Below, in pieces: positions 23,050-35,384 of a stretch of 64,000 nucleotides of DNA (the stretch's first letter is position 1; every line of letters starts with the position of its first letter). Source of the stretch: Reticulitermes lucifugus (lineage: Eukaryota > Arthropoda > Insecta > Blattodea > Rhinotermitidae); contig JAKCWW010001014.1 in assembly GCA_026260175.1 (NCBI GenBank), positions 19,855-83,854 on the forward strand, read 5' to 3'. Below the pieces are notes generated by a model. It was not told where the DNA came from. It made no database searches and saw only the letters and a program-made list of their open reading frames with translations. The position numbers were made by a program, and so were the translations under genes.

Positions 23050-23470
23050 TGAAAAATTTACAGGAATTACACTTCTGCTCCTCCTATATGACTTCATGGC
23101 GGGACATGAACAACTTACTTTGCTTTTTTTTTTAAGTATTTCGATTTACCTTCATTCGAGACATGCCACCACCCACGATATAATGCCACAAATTGGGTTG
23201 AACAAACAGTGGTGCTATATCGGGGGTTTTCTGTATTTATTCTGCTTATTTGGAGTGGACAATTTCGAAAAGATATCCAACTGTTTCATCATATTAAGGC
23301 ACTTTTAATTACATATTTATAAGAAGTAAACAAATTAGATTCAGATCTTTCGAACCGCTTGCTTCTGATACATTATTCATTATATATAAAGACATACATT
23401 CCCCGCAGATTCTTAAACATAACTACGTGTAAACTTTTAATATAAATATAACTACATATGCATTACTACA
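23050..23470. other. Unassigned AT-rich sequence
   Basis: A 70-codon plus frame at 23096-23308 is hydrophobic but has no recognisable domain. Confidence 0.35.
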
Positions 23471-23476
23471 TAAATA

Positions 23477-23663
23477 CAGTCGAACCCGGTTATAACTATA
23501 TCGGTTTATACGACACCTCGTCTATAGCGTTAGATATTCTGTGGTACCAATTAATTCCTCACTGTTAACCATAATGTCACACTACTAGGTTGTAACAACA
23601 CTCGTTTATATAACGACACAGAATATTCAGTCCCTTTCGTGACGTTATAACCAAGTTCGGCTA
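23477..23663. mobile_element. pogo/Tc1-like miniature element, 187 bp
   Basis: The left end CAGTCGAACCCGGTTATAAC and the reverse-complemented right end TAGCCGAACTTGGTTATAAC match at 16 of 20 bases. Repeated ttatacgacacc and atataacgacac motifs lie inside. TA precedes the left end; the right side reads AA, so the TA duplication has decayed on one side. No coding capacity. Confidence 0.8.
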
Positions 23664-23669
23664 AATTAG

Positions 23670-24250
23670 CTTTGATTAACATTAAACGTAATAACGTCTC
23701 TTTAATAAAGTTGTACTTGCAGAACCATGTAATAACTGTTCCTTATATAAGTAATTATAAGTGAATTAGGATATACATTACAAGCCCTAAAGCCTCGACG
23801 AGACATTTGGCTCCAAGTTACATTTTAGGTTTACTCGTTTCTTGAAGCCAGAGCAGGGTGTCAGGCTAACCTCACATTTCGCCCCACACAGGCTTCCTTT
23901 CATAATCATTTTATTATTAATATTTCGGTGCTACACAACCTCAAAATTTGATACACGTCGTCAAATAATGCAGAATCGGGTAACATTAGATAAATAAATA
24001 ATCGCTATAGAGCAGAGAAAACAAACCAATTGACAGAAGGCTCGGTTGGGTTCTGCAACTGTCTGGTTGTCATAGTAAAGCGAAACATGCCTGCCTCTGC
24101 CGAAAATAGAATCACAGCGATTAGGGCCAATTTATGACAGTAATGGACGCAATGTAAAAATAAATTTAGGGGCTCTACTCAACGCGTAGTGCGGAATTGA
24201 TAATGCTGATACAGCAATGTAAGAATTTACATAGAAAACATATTTCAAAG
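23670..24250. other. Unassigned AT-rich sequence
   Basis: Nothing recognised. Confidence 0.4.
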
Positions 24251-24251
24251 T

Positions 24252-24525
24252 GGGCCGGGATAGCGTGGTCGGTATAGCGACTCGCTACGGGCTGGATGGT
24301 TCGGGAATCGAATCCCGGTGGAGACGAGATTTTCCGCACCGTCCAGACCTGCCCTGGGGCCCAAGTCTCCTGTAAGGGTACCGGGTCTCTTTCACCGGAG
24401 TAAAGCAGCCGGGGCGTGGCCTTGACCATCCAACCCCACCCAGTGCCGACGTTAAAGAAATAGTACAGCTACACCTCTACCCCTCCTCTGGGCCTTCATG
24501 GCCTGTTCTAGGGTCAACTTTATCT
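24252..24525 (+). mobile_element. SINE B, best-preserved full-length copy
   Basis: tRNA-like head gggccgggatagcgtggtcg with B-box ggttcgggaatcgaatccc. The central domain reads gggtaccgggtctctttc, gtaaagcagccggggcgtgg and ccttgacca, and the tail reads cccagtgccg, cctctggg and ccttcatggcc. Useful as the reference for the family (about 275 bp). The target duplication is unclear. Confidence 0.93.
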
Positions 24526-24529
24526 TCTT

Positions 24530-25815
24530 TTAACTTTTTACATATATGAAACAAACCCTGAAATACAACCACCCCTTTCGGCTACCCCACTCGAACACTG
24601 GGGCTCCATGCAGCCAGCCACAAACACTGCCGTAGGTTTAACCCAGCGCTGATAAACATTCAGCCAGTCAAGTGTCTAACTGAGCTAGAAGCTTACACAT
24701 GAGTACTTTCATTTTTTAATAACAATGAAAGAAAACTAGCCACATCTTTAGACTGGACAAATAAGTTAATTGTTCTCCTCTACGCTTGCATGCAAACGCA
24801 GGGACAGTAAAACTGAAAAGTCAAAGTCCACTCTTCGCACTCTCTTCCTATTCAGGCATCTTGCTATTTCTATTTTGACGCAATGTAACTTACGTAATTG
24901 ATACAGCATCATTAAAAACAAATCGATATGCAAACATCCGTTAATCGACACTAAACACAGGGCATTTGACACGGCGTAACAAATAACCGACGTTTTTGTC
25001 ATTGTTTTGGCTTTTAAGTGATTGATCAGGTGCCAGGAAAAACTGAAACGTGTAGTTGTGAAAGTCTGCAGCAGCTAGCATCTGTTCGATACGGACACAA
25101 GCTGTCTCATTTGTAGAAGACTTAGTTCCTCCCACTTAGTCCCATTCATAACTCCACAACAAACGGATGGCGACAGTGACATGAAGATGACAGGTGTGAT
25201 GTCACCGGATGAGTTGACTGGACGCTCGGTCAGTCACCAGCAGGTGGCTAACCTCTTACGTAACTACAAAATACTGTAACGCCTCAGTACATCTCTGCCA
25301 TGTTGCCAGATGCACTATGATCAACAGCATCAGCATCTATCTGCAACATCCTCATACACTAGTGTTGCAGATAAAATTGCAGTTTAGTTTGGGGCAACTG
25401 AAAAGTATTTTTGAAGTCTTCTTGGCTTCTTGTTCTTGCACAACGGACTGCATGTAAATTCCTCGAGTTTCAACGGATATTCTTTCACAGTTTTAGTTTG
25501 CAAGTTCGAATGAGATTGCTGTTTGCAACGTGCTGGTATTTTTAATCTAACTTAACTCCCTGCAACAGAAGTTCTATGAAAAGTTAATTACTTGCTCAGA
25601 TATTCAAGAAAGTCCCCACGTTTTATGGAACACGATGGTTCATTACAGTGTACACAAAATCCCGCCACTGCCCCCTTTCCTGATACAAATAAATCCAGTT
25701 CGCATGCTCTCGCACTATTCCTATAGGATCTATTTCAATTTTGTCCTCTAATTGCTATTAAATATTTTTTTTACTAGAACCTACATTCAGTCTGTAGTAC
25801 CGTCTGATGAAATTA
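24530..25815. other. Unassigned sequence with one perfect hairpin
   Basis: Contains an 11-bp perfect inverted repeat tatctgcaaca/tgttgcagata (25338-25348 and 25363-25373, 14-nt loop). Minus frames at 24766 and 24941 have no recognisable motif. Confidence 0.35.
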
Positions 25816-25817
25816 GT

Positions 25818-25970
25818 GCATGGATGTCTGTCTCTTGTGAGTGTTGTGTGTTGTCAGGTAGAGGTACCTGCGACGGACCCGTCACTCGTCCAGAGGAGTC
25901 CTAACGAGTGTGATCGTGGAGCCCTGATAATGAGGAGGCCCTGGCCCACTAGGGGCTGTTGCGCCATGGG
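25818..25970 (+). mobile_element. SINE C, 5' truncated, type 1 tail
   Basis: Starts just after the B-box at gcatggatgtctgtctcttg and runs through gagtgttgtgtgttgtcagg, cactcgtccagaggag, then ggccctggcccactaggggc and gttgcgcca. The tRNA head is missing. Confidence 0.9.
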
Positions 25971-25979
25971 GGGATGACA

Positions 25980-28900
25980 TTAGTCCGTAAAACCCCCGTT
26001 AAGCCTCCTCCTTCAAGTGTAGAAGTATAGTATAACCTTCGCAGATAAACTTTGGATATCTGCTATAAAATTGACTAAAGTTTTCGGCTTAATCGTCGCC
26101 AGTATAACAAACCTCACGTATATAAATATCAGACTACATTACACAATTAATTTAGTCTCATTGGCAAGACTTTGGAAAAAGGAGACTCTTGACTTCCGGA
26201 CCATTCGCTGACGAGCGTAAAGAATTTTGGACAGGATTACCAAATTCTTGGACAAAGGGAGATGCCAGCAAGCAAGGTAGCATGTTAGTAAGCAGAACTG
26301 CATCTTGCACTTTAAACACGTATCAATACTTACATCACTGGAATCATCCGCAAGTAACCCGCAACACCTGTGTTTCGTTAAGTGCAATTAATTACTTTGT
26401 CTGTTTGCTCGCGCGAAACTGACAACTTCCGCACTACGTCATTTACGAGTATATCTCAAAATATCTGGAAGACAATTCTTTAAGCTGTACTGTTTCCCGA
26501 TGCTGTGTATTAAAAGGCGCATAAATTTAAATGTACATCCCGTGAGGGCATCGACATGAACAATCGCAAACGCTAATACTCGTTTGAAATATCTGTTATG
26601 TTTGATGTAAGACGGAAGATAAACCCTGTCCACATCTTGTTTTCTTTATTTACTGTGCATCGACCTTCAGAGTGCGTAATCTTAGAGAAACAGAATGTAA
26701 ATTTTCACATGATCCCTACGTCATCGCCAAAATTACCGGACTCGTAAAGTTGAGTTGCTGCTTATTGTACATAACAAAGTACAGTTCATTGTACTGCATA
26801 AACTAGAAGAAAAGACGCTTCGCTTACAACGACCTGTGTCGATGTTACATGCCGTTTTAGAGTGTTCTGCGTTCTTCTAAGGAAATACGTATGTTACAGT
26901 AAACTTCATTACTATTTTGGACACTGCTTATCGACTTTCAGAGCTTATCAAATGCAACGTTTCGGAAGATCGATTTATTTCCTTCGAGCGAGGGCTTTCC
27001 AACTGGCCCTTCGTCCTTTACACCTGAAGAGAGGTTCAGTTTCCGAATTGATATGTTAAAAAAAAAACTCAAGGCACTAAACAAAGTCCACAGTAACAAA
27101 CGCTTCTATTGCAATATCGTCGGAAACATTTGGAATTAACTTGACATGTTACATGATCTAATGTCACGAATACAAAAAAGCGTGTGAGGACATCTGACCT
27201 ATATGCATGACTATAATTATTAAATTATTTATTTAATTAGCAACTTATTTATAGAACAGTACATTAATCGAATTATTGATTTCTAGAAAGTAAGTATAAA
27301 CGCCAAGTAGCGTGATATTGCGCTTACTTTTAATTCTTTATGATATTTTAGAAATAACAAGGTAACGCATTTCTTACGAGATAAATGTTAGAAAACACAA
27401 AATAATAATGAATTGATTATTGCCTCTATTCGCTTAGACATGTTTTAAGACTACCTGATTTGTTGCTGTAAGCTTATATTTGTACGTAGATCTTGGTACA
27501 ATGGCTGGTTGGAAGCATACAAACACTTTCAAATTAACCACCATTTCTGGTGATTTTCCGAAGAGTAGAGTGATTATTACCTACAAAATTAGACATACTT
27601 AATACTGCCAAAGTTCAGTCGCCCTCAATGTCTGCGTATTATTTTCAGTCTGTTTAGTTCTATCCCTTTCAGCTGCGTATGCCAATTACAGATGTAAATA
27701 CAATTACATGGTTATATTTTAACAGGCCCCTGCTTCGGGATGTCGTAATTTACAATACAAAATCCTTCAATTGCGTAAAATTGGAAACCATTTAACAATT
27801 TCCTGCTAAAATATTGATTGTATTCATTTGTTACATTACCAAGTTTCACGCGTAAGAGTCCCAGGATGGAATATCACCCTTGTCGGCTATCAGCCACAGG
27901 CAAATACTATTTAATAATATTCTGAACATGATTTGCAAAGGGAACTTTGCAGTCTTTCAAAGCAGTAAGCAGGTTTTTCATAATTTCGTTCGTATTGTTT
28001 TATTAAGACGCAATGTTTGATCCCGCTTCCACAGCGAATTATCTAAACAAGTCGTGTACACGTGTAGGAATGCACAGTGTGTAGAGGGAAATAATCTTGA
28101 AGTAGTGAGAATATCTCGGCGGTCCATCACTGATATGACGGTCACATATCGCAATATGTCACGCACGATTTCTTTAGGTCTACAAAGATAACAAGAAGGA
28201 ATGCGCGTGCGCACGCACACAAACAGACACACACATCGAGTGGCCGTGCCTGTAAGTTTATAATAAAATGTCGCGCACAAAAAATGTGTGCTGATGCTAA
28301 TGAGAACAGAGTTACGGTAATAAACACACCGCGCTGGTGTAAGGTTTTAGTTGAACTATCTGCGATATAATAATAACAACAGAAATTTAAAATTGTTTTT
28401 ATTTTGTCGACTGAGGCATGAAATTTCTAGATTCAACAAGTAAACATATTTCTAAATCTGAATACACATTTACAGACAGGCTCGTGTAAAAACGTAATTT
28501 GACGTGAGGTTTTGTTCCAGTGCAGCACTTGTGTTTTTCCAATCAGTATACAAGCTCTCCCAGAGTTATTCCGTATCTATGCGTACGCTACATTTCATTT
28601 TCAGCAGCTGAAGAGCGTGTCTAACTTACATGGTTACGCTGCTGAAGGATATTACGTGTTATTTATTCTAAGTAATCCTTTTCCTATGCATCAAATGAGA
28701 AAATAACACACACACACTTAAACACACTCCTTTAATCAATTTTCCAATGCTAAATACAACTGCAAATTTAGTTCTACGAATTATGCCTTTTCATTTAAGC
28801 CGGCGTTTCTGTGTTCTTTCCAGCCGCCGAATGTCTTTTTCTCAGAGTGATATATCAACTACTCATTTTCAACAGCCGTTTAATCCTCGTTATCTGCCAA

Positions 28901-30612
28901 CATAATATGGTGCGTTTTAAAAACGCAAAGAGACTTTATCGAGTTGAACAAATCTTATGTATTCCAAGTAGAGAAACAGCTGTACAAAATAAAGTTGTCA
29001 ACACTTTATAAGGTTCATTAGACGTGTGTCTGACACAGTATAAACTATAATTTCACGGAACCACGTATAAAACTTTACATATTCCCAGTTTAAAATTGTT
29101 GAATTATGTGAAATGTGTTTCATTTTTGTAATAAAATGTCGTATATTTGTGTTCCCAGGATTACGGAAATTGTTAAAATGAGTACATAAATGGCGTTACG
29201 ACGGGACAGACATGTAACTTATATAACAGGAGTGATGGGGGGGGGGTAACATTAAGAGAGATCTCCAGAAAAATAAGTTGTGAAAGCTGGAGGAAAATAA
29301 AAGTCTTCCATTCCAGCTGTGGGCTTTCATGTAAGTAATTATGAACGTTTGGGCTTTACTGGCAGAAACCTTGTTGTTTCGTAAAGTATGTAAGAGGGTG
29401 TAAACGTGACAACAACTAATTACAGACAGTATTCTCGCGTCGTTTCCTGTCATGTCATTTATGAAGAAAGGATGGACAGAAGCCACAAACTTACAAAAAC
29501 ATTCTGTGGGTAAAATGCATAATTGTTCATGTTGAAGCAATTGGTACGTATAGTAAACACTGTGCTTACGAGCAAAAACTATTAACCTTTTCTACAGACT
29601 CTTGTACATTACGGGAATTTTAAATGAATGCGTTATAATTGCTTCATTAACTGTCCTTTCACAAATAACATACATTCCATGAAATAATGCTTTCAAATTG
29701 AAAGTTATTCCTGCTATCTCATTTTATTTAATGTTTCTATACAGAAACACAGCGCTGCTAAATTTTTAAAAATAAACCCTATGTATTTGAAGGCCACATA
29801 AATGTGCTTCTTTTATTACAGAACTCTGAGTAATAAAGATCCACAAAATTAATATAACAGAAGATCCTAATCGACTGTGCAAACGATTTGTTTTTCAGCA
29901 ACATTTCGGAGGGAATTAGGAGATTCAAGTCCAGTAAAACATTTCTTTTGAAAGATGTGGTGGTAGCACACGTAACGCCGTTAGAATTCAATTTCTACAA
30001 ATGCTCATTAAATATTTTCTGCACACTTCCTTCACTCAATAAAATATCTTATTCAAACTCATAACGTTGAGCGCTTTGATTTTATTCAATGAAGGTTCGA
30101 TTTACAACGAAGCAGTTTTTAGGTTTGAATACATTCAAATTTTTTCACGAAAAGGCATTTCTCCCAACTCACTAACAAAACAGTGCTCCTCTAAAGCAGC
30201 TCTCTGGCTTCATACCAAAACAAACCGCATGATAATCTACCATCAGATGTAAAAATGCGAGAATTATATACTGTATTTGACACCTACGTTCCACAGACGG
30301 AACATTACAAATGTCTCATTTACAATTAGAGTAAGAATCACTGCCAATTCAGACCTAAATAAAACCCTTCAAGTCATATCCATTAAAAGTTAAATGTATG
30401 TACCCTTAATGTCCTTGGGAACAGAGTGGGCGTTTCCTAACTTACTTTAATGATTCAAAACAATTTTTAGGGCATTAGATAATGCCTTGCTGGGCCGATC
30501 TGACGGTCTGACAGGTTCAGTAGACACCTAATTTGATTCGTTATTAAAATTGGATATTGTCCTACAGTGTGTCAGACAACTTTACACTTAATAAGCCTTA
30601 CTACATGTTGAT
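25980..30612. other. Long unassigned AT-rich stretch
   Basis: 4.6 kb without a recognisable mobile element, gene or long repeat. Small items: a G10 run at 29237-29246, an A10 run near 27059-27068, and alternating ca-rich sequence at 28205-28235. Open frames up to 114 codons (29196-29540, minus) have no motif. Confidence 0.35.
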
Positions 30613-30626
30613 AAATTGGTAACATT

Positions 30627-30921
30627 TTGTTTATTGGTGAAGGGCCCCGTAGCAGATGGTACGGACGCACCGCAGCCTTGAGGCTTATTGTGCAACCCTG
30701 TGATGAGGATGATTATGATTATGATCAGTTTTTTCTGTTTTTTTGCATTTGATGAAGCACCGGTGGAATAAAATTGACAGGGGAAACCCGAAATGTTCGC
30801 AGAAAAACCTGTCCCAGTGTCATTCTGTCCACCACAAATCCCACATGGACTGACCCGGGATCGAACCCGGGCCTCCGTGGTGAGAGGCCGGCAAATAACC
30901 GCCTGAACCATGGCACAGCCC
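30627..30921 (-). mobile_element. SINE D, tRNA-Glu-like head, perfect target duplication
   Basis: The minus strand begins GGGCTGTGCCATGGTTCAGG. The acceptor strands GGGCTG and CAGTCC pair (one wobble), the T arm CCGGGTTCGATCCCGG is perfect, and the anticodon region CCTCTCACC resembles tRNA-Glu(CTC). The body carries TGACACTGGGACAGG, an AATCAT-like run and a GC-rich 3' segment ending GGGGCCCTTCACC. AATTGGTAACATT flanks it exactly at 30614-30626 and 30922-30934 (13 bp). It is a young retroposed SINE, not a tRNA gene. Confidence 0.95.
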
Positions 30922-30935
30922 AATTGGTAACATTA

Positions 30936-31790
30936 ATTTGAAGAACAATTTCACTTGTCAGGTTTCGGCTGAGAGTAAGTTTATAAATTCAACAGCCTAC
31001 GTTACGAATTGTTCCCTCGATTTCATCCTATATGTGTATTACGAGAGAGTTGCGCAGCAGTGCTTATATTATGACACGTATTATTAATGATTTAAAAAGT
31101 ATTCACGTTATTTAAGGTCTTTGTTTTCTGAAAGTACCAATCTATGCCTTGCTTCCTTAAAGCATCCTACACGACGGTAATGCAGGCCATTTCTCTGGGA
31201 GCGAACCAGTCGGGCCGTGAGACCTCCATGCAAAGACAATGTTACGAATGCGCGAAACTTTACCTCAGCTCCTTATATGTCTTGGAGGGAAACTTTACAT
31301 TTTATCATAATGTATTTTCCTCATTTTCCCAATAAGAGGGCGTTTGGGGAACTGGTGAACCGCTAAACCGCACCATTGAATAAGGTCCAATGTACTGCAC
31401 GTTATCAGCACACTGCGTTGTTTGAGTGTCATTTTGTATGCAAATAAAACAGAGTCATGAAATGTTTTACTCACTGGATCAAAACCAAAATGATTTAGTT
31501 CACTCTTGCCTCAAGGTACAAGTATACTCATTATTATATAAGAAGTACGTCAAAAATAGAACCGCCTAGTCCGGGAACACACGGAAGGAAAGAAAGCAGC
31601 TCTGCAGTGGCCAGGTCGTATTATCGGATAGTGTCGCTGGCCTCAAATCCTCTTGACATTCGTAGAGTATAGGTATTAGCAAACTCCCACAGACCACCTA
31701 CAGAGCCACATTAGAATCTGTAGGTCATTTTGTGGCCGTGTAACTACTTTTCAGATTCTACAGCATCAGCTATGCTTCTTTCGAATTCGT
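30936..31790. other. Unassigned AT-rich sequence
   Basis: Nothing recognised apart from short frames without motifs. Confidence 0.4.
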
Positions 31791-31794
31791 CTGA

Positions 31795-32440
31795 GATACT
31801 GACTGTGCTGATAAGAGTTCACACAGTTTTTCTTCATCTTCAGATAACACTAGAATCTCTTCCTCCAGTTTGCTACCTAAAAACCCAGTGACTAAAATAT
31901 GGAGAACTATAATCTTGGGTTTGTGTTTTATGAATCTGACAATTGGTTTCTCACATTCAGGACTAACATTAGTTGAGGATGTTAGAGAATATACTGCTAA
32001 TTGAGCCTAAAAGAAAGTATCAGGACGGTGAAAATTGTATTATGAACTTCTTTATTTGTATACTTACCAAATATTGATAGGTTAATAAAATCAAGGAGGA
32101 TAAGTTGGGCCAAGCATGTGGCACGCACGGGGAACAAAGAAAAAGACCACTTGTAAGACCTACATTTATATGGGAGGATAATAGTAAAGTGGGCTTAAAG
32201 AGAAGATGGGAAAAAATACACTTGGAAAACTTGGACCTAGGTAAGCGGAATATATAGAGTGGCTCGTAAAGAAATAGAATGTGAAGGCGTGAGTTGGATT
32301 GGTCTGACTTAGGATAGGGATAAGTGACTGGATGTTGTAAATATGGAATTGAACCTTCAATGTTCCACAAAATGCGGAGAATGTCTTGACCAGCTGAAGG
32401 ACTATGAGCTTCTAAGAATAACTCCTCAGAGTCAGTTATT
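31795..32440 (+). pseudogene. Non-LTR reverse transcriptase C-terminal pseudogene
   Basis: Through several frames the plus strand reads RISSSSLLPKNPVTKIWRTI, then DNWFLTFRTN (intact relatives: CETW and LTLRE), then RLIKSRRISWAKHVARTG (about 32076-32132), then ECEGVSWIGLT and DRDKW, and finally a decayed C terminus. The RVIKSRRLRWAGHVAR-type block and the GRPRRRW region mark the C-terminal part of a widespread insect non-LTR lineage. Multiple stops (for example after the arginine block) make it inactive. The polymerase active site is not in the copy. Same lineage as the fragments at 16680 and 35385. Confidence 0.85.
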
Positions 32441-32444
32441 TACT

Positions 32445-33025
32445 TCAGATAATACCAACTTGATATTGCAAAATAGACCAAATCATTTCCTCCTTCGACC
32501 TTCTAAATTTGCTATCATATCTCATATTTGAAGCTAAGTAACCTCCACAGTGGACACAACGCGATGAAATGAAGGACGATGTTCACCTCTCCAAATTACT
32601 CTCATCACAAATCTCACAAATTATAACTCACCAAACTGACCTAACAAACAGCTCAGAGGTAACGCACGTGACACAACACAATGTTTGTGTAGAGGCTCGA
32701 TTAACGACACATTCTTCTGCAGTAAGTGACGACTGTTTGAATACAACATACTTTGCCTTCCTATGGCCTATGTAGTGCACTCTGCACAAGAAAGGTACCG
32801 ATATTCACTCCTTGACCGAATAAATTATGCAGATACTCACTCCGTGACAGAAAGAATACCAATACCCAATCCTTAACAGCAGGTAAAATTGTAGATGCCC
32901 CATGTCTTCGTATTAAAATTATTTGTTGATATTTTTGTTTCATATTGCGATAACATTGGTGGAATAAAAACAGCAAGTAAAGATCAGTGTTTTCGAGTTA
33001 TGAATTTCAAATTCAGGTAAAGCTT
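32445..33025. other. Unassigned AT-rich sequence
   Basis: Nothing recognised; short frames only. Confidence 0.4.
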
Positions 33026-33028
33026 CAC

Positions 33029-33070
33029 CCTCTCTCTCTCTCTCTATATATATAATATATATATTTTTAT
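33029..33070. repeat. (CT)n(TA)n microsatellite
   Basis: A tctc run to about 33045, then tatatataatatatatat, immediately upstream of SINE A. Confidence 0.9.
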
Positions 33071-33072
33071 AT

Positions 33073-33391
33073 GGGGCACGCGGTGGCGCAGTTGGTTGAG
33101 GCACTGCGCTACAAGCCGGAAGGTCGCGGGTTNNNNNNNNNNNNNNNNNNNNNNNNNNNNNNNNNNNNNNNNNNNNNNNNNNNNNNNNNNNNNNNNNNNN
33201 NNNNNNNNNNNNNNNNNNNNNNNNNNNNNNNNNNNNNNNNNNNNNNNNNNNNNNNNNNNNNNNNNNNNNNNNNNNNNNNNNNNNNNNNNNNNNNNNNNNN
33301 NNNNNNNNNNNNNNNNNNNNNNNNNNNNNNAGCCTCAACCTCCTGGAAATCTAAGGGCCTGTCCAGGCCTGTAATGGGATTGCTTTACCTT
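33073..33391 (+). mobile_element. SINE A, complete 5' end, gap in body
   Basis: Begins ggggcacgcggtggcgcag, has A-box-like tggcgcagttgg and the start of the B-box, then 198 N, then agcctcaacctcctggaaat and gcctgtaatgggattgc. Flanks atatatatttttatat and atatatatatttatat may be a target duplication but are also simple repeat. Confidence 0.88.
33133..33330. other. Assembly gap, 198 N
   Basis: The gap opens inside the B-box of SINE A and closes inside its tail, so most of what is missing should be SINE body. Confidence 0.95.
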
Positions 33392-33394
33392 TAT

Positions 33395-34485
33395 ATATAT
33401 ATTTATATAATGGCAAAACATCTAACAATAGTCGAAATTGATACGTCTCAAATGTAAGACAGGTGCGTGCCTGTCTTATGCAGAATTAATTTAGTTTACA
33501 TTAAATGATGTCAGAATCGAATTAAGGATGCTAAATTTTAACAAGCACATGAAATCGTTTTTTCCTGTGGTCAGTATAGAGTTCGACGGAGAATAACTAG
33601 CTACACCTGTCTCTTACCTTACGCACCTTTATCATTTACCAACGATTTCCGTTCCCGATATTAGACAGCTGACGAAACAGATGATCTTGACGGTAGAGTA
33701 CGGTGTTGCAAACTGTCGTACGCCTTAGTTAACCTGAGAAATAAATGAGATTTTCTACAGATCATTTTCGTTGTTAACAGTTATTTGAACGCTAAGGCCA
33801 CTTTCATTCATTCTTGGAGTTTACAGCAAAAAATTGCATGGTCCTTGCGAGTGGGTGGCTTAGGAAATGGGTCTTCTAAAGGTCTTAGATATTCAGTTCC
33901 TTGTGGCAAAACTGTTTTTACAATACTCGAAACAATTCCGACCGGATGTACAGAAACTGAGTTACGTCCAGTTTCTTTGGCTGGGTGTGTAATAGAAACG
34001 TGTATTTGGCTATATCTCAGACACTTCTATCCCTATTTATTTTGTAACAGAACCTCTTTTTCAGCCTAAGAACGTTTATTCTTTTTCGTGATTAAAAATT
34101 CTACCTTCTGTCGTCCAATTTAGTTGTGAAATCCGCTGTATTCTACAGACAATCATGTTATCTTCAAGATAAGTATTTCTAGTGTTCCCCAGTATCATAA
34201 TTTATTTTAATGTCCGTGTTGTATACTTTGCTACTAATCTCTGGAGATACAGCAGTATATCCAGAGCGTGCCTGGTCCGGCCGTGACCTCCACCTAATAA
34301 AATTGCTTACAGCCATGGCAGCATTCAGAAATAAAGTTTACTGTTTCAGCCCCCTTCTCACACTATGTGTATCGATGTATAAAAAGAACAGCTAGATTTC
34401 AGGTCATTAATCAAACTCGTAACCTGGGGACCAAAATGAATTGTACAGGTGTTTCATTCGTAAATGCATCTTAAAATATAATGCT
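33395..34485. other. Unassigned sequence
   Basis: A 94-codon plus frame at 33785-34069 has no recognisable motif. No repeat is seen. Confidence 0.35.
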
Positions 34486-34488
34486 AAG

Positions 34489-34730
34489 AGCTGATATAGC
34501 TCAGTTAGTATAGTGACTATGCTGCGGACTGAATGATCGATGAATCGGGTTAGATTTCAAGCATGGTACGACTTCTAACCAGTTTCCAGATTAAATTTAG
34601 CTCCCAATGGAACCTCCAATGGGAAACAGGAAGGCTTTCCAAGGGGAAAAGAAGTCGTGTGTGAAGCTAAACATTCATCTCTATCCAACGTCAAAACTAT
34701 GAATGCACGGAATTTTACCTCCATAACCCC
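34489..34730 (+). mobile_element. SINE B-like, strongly diverged
   Basis: The head gctgatatagctcagttagt and a decayed B-box (gaatcgggttagatttcaag) are followed by cccaatgggaaacagg and tgaatgcacgg. The tRNA-like head is clear; assignment to family B rests on head similarity only, and it could be a separate family. Confidence 0.6.
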
Positions 34731-34734
34731 ATAC

Positions 34735-35375
34735 GTATTTCAAACATAGTGCTTAATTAAGCACAAGAACAATTTTACCCCCATTTTTAAAACGTAGTTT
34801 TCCTTACGATACTGCAAACCCCCCACTTCGAGAAATAAAACCTGCTGTCGATACTTTAGCGAGTATATTTTAGTTCTGAATTTTAAATCTCTTATAGTGA
34901 AAAAAGTCGTCACAAAAAACTTAAAAGCCGATATAATTTTTATACTCACTGTGCAGTCTTTATTTTTAAACACTCTGTAGAGTCCTAGCTCTCCTGTCTG
35001 CCTTTTTGCTTGGCCCAATGGCTAAAGTAATACTTAAATGGAGGTCACTTCTGTTGCTGGCTCCGTTGTGAATCTTCAAAGGCGTTCGTAAGAAGATTTG
35101 TAGAAAAGAAGAAACCAGAAGATAACAAGCAGATCTAGAGGAAGGAACCCAAGAAAGATTTTGTTGTGCTTAAAAAGGTGACGGTGTGGCCAAAAAATAA
35201 CTATACCAAAATAAATAAACTCAGGTACTCTCAATGCTCTCTAATACTTTCACGGATTTAATGACACAGGCCTGTAATACACATTTAACGAAAAATATTA
35301 TTATAAAAACAATCAAAGACTGAGATGTGCCAAACGTTGAAGAACGATGCAGCAATATTAACTGATTAACAACTT
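34735..35375. other. Unassigned sequence
   Basis: A 92-codon minus frame (34740-35018) has no motif. The lower part (35221-35375) may be 3' untranslated remnant of the adjacent reverse-transcriptase pseudogene. Confidence 0.35.
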
Positions 35376-35384
35376 CATGGAACA

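Noticed and set aside
24252-24330. Other tRNA-like folds (also at 13593, 18740, 52454, 55537)
   Set aside because: Each is the head of a dispersed SINE with the same body behind it, not an isolated tRNA gene.
30845-30921. Possible free-standing tRNA-Glu gene on the minus strand
   Set aside because: The anticodon stem is poorly paired, and the sequence continues into a SINE body flanked by a 13-bp duplication.
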